The notes under the pieces: generated by a model | Told to the model about the DNA's origin: nothing | The model's database searches: none | Seen by the model: only the letters and a program-made list of their open reading frames with translations | Part shown: positions 23,312-32,600 of the stretch, piece after piece | Numbering within the stretch: the first letter of the stretch is position 1 | Layout of the letters: each line of letters begins with the position of its first letter | DNA from: CAYZTD01 sp964473335 | Lineage (GTDB): Archaea > Thermoplasmatota > E2 > DHVEG-1 | Length of the DNA stretch: 35,675 nucleotides | Assembly: GCA_964473335.1 (NCBI GenBank) | Contig: CAYYOO010000010.1 | Coordinates: 1-35,675, forward strand | Direction: 5' to 3' | Program-made: the position numbers and the translations under genes

Positions 23312-26300
23312 ATGAGGAATTCCGCTAAAAAAATAAAAAAAATTCTTAGTCTCTTTATTGTATTTTTTCTAGTATTTACAGTATTTGCTCAAGCCGGTTT
23401 ATCAAAGGGGCTTTTTTCAGAAGTTAAGGAAAAATCTGAAAATTTTGTAAATAACATTAAAGAAAAAACACAGAGTACCGTAAGTAATCTTAAAAAAAGA
23501 ACTAATATTGAAACAAAAGACAATGATGAAAATGAGGGGAACTCTTTTTTTAAAAGAGTTGTTAGTAACCCTCTAATTAAATCTATTTTTACATATAGCT
23601 ATTTCAAGTCAAATTCAAATTCAAATTTATTTGTGATTTATACAAAATATAAGGATAGTGAAAAAGAAACACCTGCTTCTCTTGGTATTCCTAATTTAAT
23701 CGATATTGATTCGGATGGTAAAAATGATGTTAAAGCAAAAATTGTTTTAAGACTCAGTATCGAAGAATCTTTTACTTTATCACTAAATTTTAAACTAAAA
23801 GTTGATAGATTAGATGGCATCAGTGATAAAGATGAACATCTGGAGGTTTATACCCAGATTCGGTTTCCAGGTTTTTTAGATGAAAGTTTGAAAGGGAATA
23901 AGGTTCGTTTTGGGATTTTATCAGAAAAATATGAGGAAATCCCTGATAGTTGTGAGATTACATATAAATATAAACCCTATGTTTTTTCTGAAAAAAAACC
24001 TGTACATAGTACCATATTAAATCCAGGTAATATCGTTGGAAATGATGATTTGAATATTTTATTTGGCTATGTTGATGTCAAGGATTTATTTGACAATAAT
24101 ATTGATACTTTCAATGTTAAACTAGAACCAGCAGTAAAAACTGAGATCACACTCACTGGTTTTGAAGGCAGTATGGGTAGATCCTTTCAAATAGATACCT
24201 CGAGTCATTCTACTGCTGTTATAAAATACAGTCGTTATGCAAATAACAGTAATTTTGATGCAGGTCTAATAATTTATAGGCTATCTAGTTTCAAGTTTGA
24301 TGTTGAACTGACGCCATTTCAGAAAGGCGGCGGGAGAATAGAATATCAGCGGCAATCAAATTTACCGGTTGAGGTTTTATTGTTCTTTGAAAATACTAAT
24401 AATAGTAATTATTTTTTCGCTGAAGATATCCCTAGTCATATTAAAGTTTCGTGGAATACAGCTCAAAATAATCTTATTAAGGTTGATTGTTTTGGTGAAA
24501 GATGTACATCTGTTGGTTGGCGCAATGCCCTTCTTGAGGAGGATGTTACAGCAAAGGCGTATCTATCAAACTTGCCATCGTATATTGAATTAAACTGGAT
24601 TGGAAAACTTGCACAAGGTGAAATTGAGCTTAAATCCGATATTGGAGGTTGTTCTGCTCATGTTTTTGCTTCCGAATTAAACAATAATGGTTTTATCTCT
24701 GCTGATATACATTCTAGTAATAATTTTGATTTTTCTGTTTATTGGGATTTTTCAAGGCAAGTTTTTGGCATAAGCAGAAGTAATATAGATTTATTTTTTG
24801 ATGTATCTTTTTATAATCTTCTAGGTATGGGTGAATCTGCAAATGTCTCTTTTAAAATAAAAAATGAGATTACTAGTCCGTTTGAGTTTTGTTTAGATGA
24901 ACTTCTTGATTTTGATGTAAAAATTGAGTTTACTGGTAATGATTTTGCACTTAGAAATGTTGATGTTGATCTAAATATCCCAAGCATCGGTAGTTTTGTT
25001 TTGAAGATGAATAGCTTTGAGATGACTCGTCAGAGCAGTGTTTATTTTGCATTTTCAGTAGATAAATCAGATGATGAATATGAGATTAGCTGTAATATAC
25101 ATGTTTCTAATGGTGTAATGATAAGGGGGCTAGTTATTGGTTATAATGATTTTTTGATACCTGTTGATGATATTGATATTGATGGTGAGTACGATCACAC
25201 TGTAAGTCTATCTGTTACTGAAGGTTTTGCACATTTTCATATAAATAAAGATGGATCTGGTTATGTTGTTCTCTCAGGCGGCATAAGTTTGTTTGTTGAT
25301 TCAGATTTTTTCAATGATGATAATATACTGGTAGCTCATGTTGAGGGAACTGTTGCTTTTCTTAGTGAAGATGATTGTTTGAATATATCATGGGATAGTA
25401 ATGGAGCCTTAACTATTGATGGTAGTGGTGTTTTAAGTCTATCTGGTTTTAATCTATGGGTCAAAGATAAATTTGAAATTTCTATATCCTCAATTGTTGG
25501 AAGTTTTACACTTGATTCATCAGATAATTCAGGAAATTTGAATCTTGTTTTATCAAAAAGTGTTGTAACATTAGTCAGTGATTTTGATATTGATTTTGAG
25601 GATTTTAAAGATATTACTTTTAAGGCTGTTTTCTCTATTGATGGAAGCATTGTTTTATCAGGAAATTTAAAAATTAGTTGGGGACCAGGCGGAGTTCAAA
25701 TATCAACTGTGGGAGTTGGTGTTGGAGTCATTGGTGATTTTTCTGTTTCAGATCTTTATTTTAAGATGGGCGATATGTTTGAAATCTCTTCAGATAGTAT
25801 AGTTCTTAGTGGTTCTCTAGCATTGGATTTTTCTTTAGATGTTGGTAGTGGATCTTTCGGAGTTAGCATGGGTTCAAGTGGGACATCCATAAGCGTTAAG
25901 GGTTTTGATATAAATTATCCTGGTGTAATTGTTGCTTCTTTTACTGAGTTCTATCTAGGTGGAAGTGGATTTATCACTGTTGGTTCATCTAGTAGTTATA
26001 AAGTTTTAGTTGCTGATGTTTCTGCCCGAGTTAGAGTAATGAATCTTTTTATTGGAAGTAATGGTCTTGGTCTGCCTAGTCCTTTACAGCTATCCTTTAG
26101 TACTGATCTTAGTGCTGCAGGTCAGATCGAATATGTTGTTGGAGAGGGTTACGAAGAAATTATTCTAAATGTCTGGGGTACTAAACCAATTAGAGTGGAT
26201 AATTTTTATTTTAATTTGAATAGTGGTCAGATCCTTGCTTCTTGGGAAAAGTTGCATATTGGTTTGAGTGCTTTTGGTAAGATTAGAATGGGTTCAAAAT

Positions 26301-29300
26301 ATGTATATCTGGATGCTAGCCTAAGTTATGTTATTTTTGATGATTTTGAAATAATCGTTCAAGGTGATAAATTAAATATAAATGGAGAAGTTGATTGTCT
26401 TTATTCAGGTACAATAGATCTAAAAGTTGATTCATATACTACTCCTTATCCTGAAATAGAGATCGATTTAAATGATGGTCTTTTAGAAATTAATGATTTT
26501 TATTTTAAATATACTGAAAATAATGGTAAATATATTGAAGCAGAATGGGATAGTATTTCTATTGCAGCTGCTTTAGATCTGGATATTGTTATTATCAATA
26601 ATGAAATAGACATTGATGCAGAGGGTAGTGGTGATGTAGATTTTACAAGTTTTAGTGTTAGTAGTTCTAATGGTATTTCTGCTTCGTTTGATTCTTTGAA
26701 TATTGATGCAGATTTGAATTTAGATCTAGTTTATAATATATATAGTAAAGAAGTTAATGTTGAAGCAAGTGGAAATGGACATGTTGAGATTAATGCTGCA
26801 AGTTTATCTATGTCTGATACTGTTGGTGTATCATTAGGTTATTTCAAACTTGATCTTGATGATGTACATGGTTCAATTATTAATTTATTAATTGGTGAAG
26901 ATTTTGACATTGAATCTGCTAGTGTTAGTGGATCTATAACTAGTTTAGAAATTCAGGATTTTTATTGTTCTATCGGTGAAACTGAGATACCAGGTTTAAT
27001 AGAAATAGATATTTTTGAAATTAATGCAGATTTTACGGGATCTGGAGAAATAAATTTCCAAATGTCTAAGGATGAAAGTTCTCATGTTTACAATACTATA
27101 ATTACTGGCTCTTTATCTGGTGAGAGTTCTATAAATATTCAATATGCTGATTTACTTGTTCCAGGAATAATTGGATTAGAATTAGAGGATTTTATATTAT
27201 CTGGTCCAACTACTTTTTATCTAAACGCTGAAGGTAGTATTGATTTAAATGCACCTGGTGCTATTGAGGATTTTTCATTAAATTTGGGCTGTACATCTAC
27301 TTGGAGTGCAAAAAAACTGTATATTTTAGGTATGATTTATCTAGATGAATTTGAAGGCGAAGGTGATATAAGTCTAGGTGCAGAGATAAATGGGGGTATA
27401 GGTGATCTTTCAGATGATTATTTTGTAGTTGGATTAAATGGAAATTGGAATTGGGATAGTTTAAATTTATTTGCTATGCTAAACCTTGGTGTTGGTTTTT
27501 TTAATGGAAATATGGATATAAAAATCGATTTAGAATTCTTCATGGGATTATTTGTGGTTCCTGGACCTGTTATCGCTGATGAAGCAGATTTTATAATTGA
27601 TGTAAAACAAAGTTCTTCTTTAGATATTTTTGCTCTCTCTTCTGGTAGTAACTTTTTTGATAATCTGTTTTCTTTGTTAGGTCCTTTAGAAATAAATGTT
27701 GGTACTTATACACTTGAATATATGTATAACGTAGCGGGTAATGGTTTGAAAACGGGTTCGCTTTTTATTGATACTAATTATAACTGGATTACGCTTCCTA
27801 TTACGATAAAAAATAAATGGAAGATTTATGGTAATTTCAGATCTGATGATTGGCTTGTAGAATGGGATCTTTCTGGGAATATTTTTAATTGGAATGTAAA
27901 TGTGTCAGGTCAGTTTGACCTAGATTCAGATTTTGGAATGGCTGTCTATGTTAATAATATTTGGAGGACATTTGGCGCAGATCCAAATGAATTAAATGCA
28001 GCATTTTATGATCATACTGGACCTATGAATAATCAGCATCCCGGAGATAAATTTAAGGTAATAGTTGCTGATGATTCATCAGGTAGTACGTTGTCAGGTG
28101 CTCAGGCAGAGTATTTATGGGAAGATGGTTCTTCCCAAGGCCAAGTTTTAACTACAGGTAGCGATGGAATTACAGAGGACTATTTTACATGTTATATTAA
28201 AGATGGAGAGGCAGAATCTGACTGTAAAATTAAGGTTACTCATCCGGACTATTCATCTCCTATATATCTTGAGTTTCATGTTGAACCAGGTTCACCTGGT
28301 TATTGTTCTATTTCTGGTCAAGTTCTTGATGTATCAACGTTCTGGGATCCATTACCTGGTGCAACGGTGAGCTGCTCTGAGGATTCAGATGTATCTGATA
28401 GTAACGGTGATTATTCACTTGCAGTCAGTCCAGGTGATCATACAGTTACTGCAACATATCCAGGTTATGAAACTAAAACTGCAACAATAACTGTAGTTGA
28501 CGGCGAAACTTCAACTTATACATTCAATATGATGCCTGATAATATGGGCTCATTAATTGGATGGGCAAAAATAGATGGTACAGATACAGGAATTCCAGAT
28601 GCAACAGTAACTGCAATTCCTGGTGGTGAATCTGTACAAACTTTAGAGTACGGTGCACAAAAAGGTAGATTTGATATGTACCTTGAACCTGGAGAGTATG
28701 ATTTAACAATTACTAAGGATGGATACGAGGATGGTCATGTTTATAATGTAAATATTTACAATGATCAAGAGACCAATATTGGAGATATTGGACTAGTACC
28801 AATAAATGAACCACCTGTAGCAGTACTTAATGTATATCCTACTTCTGCAAATGTTGGAGAGATAGTCACATTTGATTTTTCAGATAGTTTTGATCCAGAT
28901 GGAGATGCCATTGAATATAGAGTGAGATGGGATTCAGATACTGAACCAGGTAACAATGATTGGAGTACATATTGGTTTACAGATAATTCAAAAACTCATA
29001 TTTATGATACTCCTGGAACTAAAAAAGCATGGTTGCAGGTTAAAGATTCAAAGGAAGCAACAGATGTAACATCTGTAAATATTGTTATAAATCCTGTTAA
29101 TTGGGTTTCACCTGACAGCGATGAATATAATTTATGGTGGAAAGATAGGTATAAGGCTCATGATGAAGACGAAAGTAGTTCATCATATTATGGAAAATCT
29201 CTTGATTCAGGTTGGTGTGATTATAATCTAGTTCTAACCTATAACAATCCTGTTGACTGTAATGGATTTAGAATTAAAGCAAAGAACTATGATCATCTTG

Positions 29301-29509
29301 AAAAAATGAAGATCACACTATATGATGGTGGTAATCAAAAATATAGTAAAGAATTTTCTAGCTGGGAATATCATGTACATTGGACTTATCATTTAACTAG
29401 TGATTTAACAGATATTGATAGAGTAAAAATATCATTTAAACTTGAGAGTGGTTATAAGTTTGGTTCACATAATGCTCATGTATATGAGTTTGATCTAAGA
29501 GAAAGTTAG
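23312..29509 (+). CDS. giant secreted repeat protein, adhesin-like
   Basis: 2065 residues from ATG 23312, preferred over GTG 23297 because GTGAGG then serves as ribosome-binding site. Residues about 10-30 form a signal peptide (ILSLFIVFFLVFTVFAQAG). A beta-rich region follows, and from about residue 700 to 1270 a degenerate repeat of about 50 residues recurs roughly a dozen times (anchor such as NFYFN, DLYFK or DFYCS, then alternating Ile/Leu/Val strands). Next come an Ig-like segment (about 1570-1655), two carboxypeptidase-regulatory-like beta domains (about 1660-1830, GATVSCSEDSDVSDSNGDY and GIPDATVTAIPGG), a PKD domain (about 1832-1928, FDFSDSFDPDGD) and a C-terminal domain of about 135 residues with lectin/discoidin-like composition. 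There is no C-terminal membrane helix or cell-wall signal, so attachment is unexplained. It is likely a cell-surface adhesin or scaffold; molecular function is unknown. Confidence 0.85.
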   Translation: MRNSAKKIKKILSLFIVFFLVFTVFAQAGLSKGLFSEVKEKSENFVNNIKEKTQSTVSNLKKRTNIETKDNDENEGNSFFKRVVSNPLIKSIFTYSYFKSNSNSNLFVIYTKYKDSEKETPASLGIPNLIDIDSDGKNDVKAKIVLRLSIEESFTLSLNFKLKVDRLDGISDKDEHLEVYTQIRFPGFLDESLKGNKVRFGILSEKYEEIPDSCEITYKYKPYVFSEKKPVHSTILNPGNIVGNDDLNILFGYVDVKDLFDNNIDTFNVKLEPAVKTEITLTGFEGSMGRSFQIDTSSHSTAVIKYSRYANNSNFDAGLIIYRLSSFKFDVELTPFQKGGGRIEYQRQSNLPVEVLLFFENTNNSNYFFAEDIPSHIKVSWNTAQNNLIKVDCFGERCTSVGWRNALLEEDVTAKAYLSNLPSYIELNWIGKLAQGEIELKSDIGGCSAHVFASELNNNGFISADIHSSNNFDFSVYWDFSRQVFGISRSNIDLFFDVSFYNLLGMGESANVSFKIKNEITSPFEFCLDELLDFDVKIEFTGNDFALRNVDVDLNIPSIGSFVLKMNSFEMTRQSSVYFAFSVDKSDDEYEISCNIHVSNGVMIRGLVIGYNDFLIPVDDIDIDGEYDHTVSLSVTEGFAHFHINKDGSGYVVLSGGISLFVDSDFFNDDNILVAHVEGTVAFLSEDDCLNISWDSNGALTIDGSGVLSLSGFNLWVKDKFEISISSIVGSFTLDSSDNSGNLNLVLSKSVVTLVSDFDIDFEDFKDITFKAVFSIDGSIVLSGNLKISWGPGGVQISTVGVGVGVIGDFSVSDLYFKMGDMFEISSDSIVLSGSLALDFSLDVGSGSFGVSMGSSGTSISVKGFDINYPGVIVASFTEFYLGGSGFITVGSSSSYKVLVADVSARVRVMNLFIGSNGLGLPSPLQLSFSTDLSAAGQIEYVVGEGYEEIILNVWGTKPIRVDNFYFNLNSGQILASWEKLHIGLSAFGKIRMGSKYVYLDASLSYVIFDDFEIIVQGDKLNINGEVDCLYSGTIDLKVDSYTTPYPEIEIDLNDGLLEINDFYFKYTENNGKYIEAEWDSISIAAALDLDIVIINNEIDIDAEGSGDVDFTSFSVSSSNGISASFDSLNIDADLNLDLVYNIYSKEVNVEASGNGHVEINAASLSMSDTVGVSLGYFKLDLDDVHGSIINLLIGEDFDIESASVSGSITSLEIQDFYCSIGETEIPGLIEIDIFEINADFTGSGEINFQMSKDESSHVYNTIITGSLSGESSINIQYADLLVPGIIGLELEDFILSGPTTFYLNAEGSIDLNAPGAIEDFSLNLGCTSTWSAKKLYILGMIYLDEFEGEGDISLGAEINGGIGDLSDDYFVVGLNGNWNWDSLNLFAMLNLGVGFFNGNMDIKIDLEFFMGLFVVPGPVIADEADFIIDVKQSSSLDIFALSSGSNFFDNLFSLLGPLEINVGTYTLEYMYNVAGNGLKTGSLFIDTNYNWITLPITIKNKWKIYGNFRSDDWLVEWDLSGNIFNWNVNVSGQFDLDSDFGMAVYVNNIWRTFGADPNELNAAFYDHTGPMNNQHPGDKFKVIVADDSSGSTLSGAQAEYLWEDGSSQGQVLTTGSDGITEDYFTCYIKDGEAESDCKIKVTHPDYSSPIYLEFHVEPGSPGYCSISGQVLDVSTFWDPLPGATVSCSEDSDVSDSNGDYSLAVSPGDHTVTATYPGYETKTATITVVDGETSTYTFNMMPDNMGSLIGWAKIDGTDTGIPDATVTAIPGGESVQTLEYGAQKGRFDMYLEPGEYDLTITKDGYEDGHVYNVNIYNDQETNIGDIGLVPINEPPVAVLNVYPTSANVGEIVTFDFSDSFDPDGDAIEYRVRWDSDTEPGNNDWSTYWFTDNSKTHIYDTPGTKKAWLQVKDSKEATDVTSVNIVINPVNWVSPDSDEYNLWWKDRYKAHDEDESSSSYYGKSLDSGWCDYNLVLTYNNPVDCNGFRIKAKNYDHLEKMKITLYDGGNQKYSKEFSSWEYHVHWTYHLTSDLTDIDRVKISFKLESGYKFGSHNAHVYEFDLRES
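25448..27110 (+). repeat. coding array of a degenerate ~50-residue repeat
   Basis: Equivalent aromatic or leucine anchor codons fall at 25448, 25583, 25754, 25904, 26045, 26204, 26345, 26498, 26651, 26804 and 26960, that is 45 to 57 codons apart (mean about 50). Each unit reads (D/G)-(F/L)-x-(F/I/V), a short turn, then hydrophobic strands such as ASFDSLNIDADLNLDL. DNA identity between units is low, so the array is old rather than a recent tandem duplication. Confidence 0.7.
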
Positions 29510-29673
29510 ATAATGATAGAAAAATATATAAACTATTAATTAAATAAATATATGTATAAATACAAAAATATATTAAATTTAATTAGATATGAATATTGGG
29601 TAACAGATGTAAAACAAATATTAAGTATAAAATATGCCCAATATTAATAAAAAAACCTCGTGAGGAACTAAAT
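29510..29673 (+). promoter_or_regulatory. promoter and leader of second giant surface gene
   Basis: TATA-like TATAAATA (29555-29562) predicts a start near 29584. The leader then contains the perfect 9-bp inverted repeat AATATTGGG (29592-29600) and CCCAATATT (29637-29645), and the ribosome-binding site in TCGTGAGGAA (29658-29667) before ATG 29674. That site is identical to the one before ATG 23312. Confidence 0.45.
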
Positions 29674-32600
29674 ATGCAAAAAAAAGAATTATTAAGTCTG
29701 CTTATATGCATGACGCTAGTTTTATCAACTGTGTTGATACCAATTACTAATATTAAAGGTTTAAGTGTAAAATCAGATAACTACTGTAATATAACCGATC
29801 CAACTGGTGGAACGCATAGTGGAACGATTACAATACGGGCAGAAAGCTATCCTAAAGGTAAGGCTGTTAATGGAGATATTATAGATTGTGATTTGCATCA
29901 TAACTATTTTGATACTAATCGAATGGAATTCGAACTTGTAGATAGTTATGGTGATGAAGGGATTTTTGAATTTGAATGGAATACACAATATGGACAATAT
30001 AGTCTTCCTGACGGCCAATATTCGATAGAAGTTGCAAATACGCTGAGCCCAGCCTCAACTCGTATAGTTAATATCGATAATCCAGGTAATGACCGACCTA
30101 GTACTCCATCAAAACCTAGCGGTCCGACTATACTGTATAAAGATACAAATTATGATTTTACAATACCTGATGGAGATAGTCCTCTTTATGGATGGGATTG
30201 GGATTCAGATCTAAATATAGATGAATATTCTAGTGAACCATCAATTACTAAAGCATTTCACACGACAGGTACTTTTGAAGTACAAGTAATGGCTTTTAAT
30301 GACGTAGGTGGTGGATATGATAATCATGGTGCTCATTCTACTTGGTCTAACAAACATCAATATACAGTAACTCAAGAATCAGATATTGATCCTTCTGTTG
30401 TGACGAGTGATTCAGAGATAACAATAGAAGCGGATTTATCTGCAGATAAAGATGGCGATGGGGTAGCAAATGTTTATGATAATTGTCCTTGTCATTGGAA
30501 TGCAGATCAAGAAGATTCAGATAATGATGGTATAGGAGATGTATGTGAGGGATCAGATCCTGATGATTGTAATGCCTATGTCGGTGCAAGGGGTTGGTTT
30601 ATGTTTTGGCTAAATCCTGAAATCACAGATGATAGTACTGTTACAGTTGAAGTAGAAAGCGAAGATGACAATGTTGTATTTATTGAGGAAATATGTAATC
30701 CTCCAAATGGAGGTTGTACATCTTCAGATACTGTGTCTTTTACTAATGAAGATGAGCAGTATAGGGCTACGGTTGTTGGTAAGCATTTAACTAGCAGTCC
30801 AGTTAAAATCAATTTGAATGTTATTTCCCAGGACGGAAATGATTATTTAAGCACTTTTATTTATGTCAATGTTGTAGAACCTGGTAGTGGTCCAGGCCCA
30901 GGTCCAGGTCCTGACCCTGATCCAGATGAATGGGACGGTTGTGGTGCATTTTCTGTAGATGCTGGTGGGCCATATTANNNNNNNNNNNNNNNNNNNNNNN
31001 NNNNNNNNNNNNNNNNNNNNNNNNNNNNNNNNNNNNNNNNNNNNNNNNNNNNNNNNNNNNNNNNNNNNNNNNNNNNNCAGATGAATGGGACGGTTGTGGT
31101 GCATTTTCTGTAGATGCTGGTGGGCCATATTATGTTGAAGAGAAAAGTTTACCTGTAGCATTTGATGGTTCTTATTATATAAATCCAAAATATCCTTGTA
31201 ACCTCGTATTCAAATGGGATTTTGAAAGTGATGGAACATGGGATACTTCTTGGTCTGATAGTCCTGTTGCAGCATATGTATATCCAGAAGAGGGATTGTA
31301 CACTGCAACATTATGGGGTAGAGCTACTAAACAAAATCCAAGTAATGAACCTTGGGTGGGTAGAAGAGATACAGCAAAGGTTATAGTTGGAGAGGAATAT
31401 CAAGAAGATCCTGTTTCAGATGGAATTTCAATTGAAATAACCGAATTTAGTGAAGTTGTAGATCAGGATGGAACAGTTGAAAGACCCTATTATAAGTGGA
31501 AAATGGATTTTCATGGAATTAATACTAACGACCCAGATGGTGGTTCAGTAAATGTTAAATGGTTATATGAACCAACAGAAAAATATTTTGAGAATGGTGA
31601 ATTTAAAAGTAATTCATGCGTATATAATTCAGAAACACAGTTTCCACGGTGGATATCTCGCCACACAGGAATAGATTTTGGATATTACAAGGATTGTGTT
31701 GGAGAGGATGGTAGTGTATATTTTGATGTATGGATGAAAATAACAGATGATGAAGGAAAACAGGTGAAGATACATCAAAGATTTGATCTTTTGAAAGATT
31801 ACAATTATGAAACTAGGAGTGTTCATTCTAATCCGATGGATGTAAAGGCATATGTCTCAAATGAAGGAAATTTTGTTAAAGCAAAAAATAAAGCAGAACA
31901 TGGGTCAACCAATAGGTTTAGAATAGTAATAACTCACACAGGGGAAGAAACGGGTAACACTATGGCGGACTGTATGCCAGAAGATGGACTAATTGATACA
32001 CAACAAGAATTAGATCAATTTTTAGATAAAGCAAAAAAACTTCAGGGAACTTTGTACACAGAACCATGGATTCCAAATATTAATGTATTATTATCTGATA
32101 ATATAAAAAATGTAAAACCTGAAGGTTTAACAGCAAAAATAATACGCAAAGATGGATCTATAGAAGAGTTTTCTCATTCTGAAGTTATAGACGGGTCTTT
32201 TTATTTTAATGGGGAATACCAAATGAAAAGTATTAAACAACCGTCTCTTGATCGTTTCTACGATCCTTTATTATATCTAGATGGAGAAGAATATTTATCT
32301 TATTTTGAAAGTGGAGAAATTGCTCCTGAATTAAAAAGCGCCATTATTGGAAAAGGTATCAGCTTACATAATGCAGAGTTAAAAAGACCTAGTGAAATAT
32401 GGCCGAAAGGAGAAGATGATGCAGATAGTGCTTATGAGGGTTTATGGGTACTCATTGATTATGATAATAGTTATCCACCAGATGAAAAATGGTATCTATT
32501 TGACTGCAATGTGCATTGTGTGGGTTCTCAGTGTAATAATTGGTTGAGACTTTTTGATTTATCTCTTCCTAACTGTTATGATGTAGAACTACCAGAGATG

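Noticed and set aside
25336..25650. Minus-strand open frame of 104 residues inside the giant gene
   Set aside because: It is a shadow of the repetitive coding strand, with no ribosome-binding site or recognisable domain.
30923..31132. Tandem duplication flanking the N gap as a real repeat
   Set aside because: Exact 55-base identity at both gap edges and frame restoration after collapsing fit a contig overlap better.
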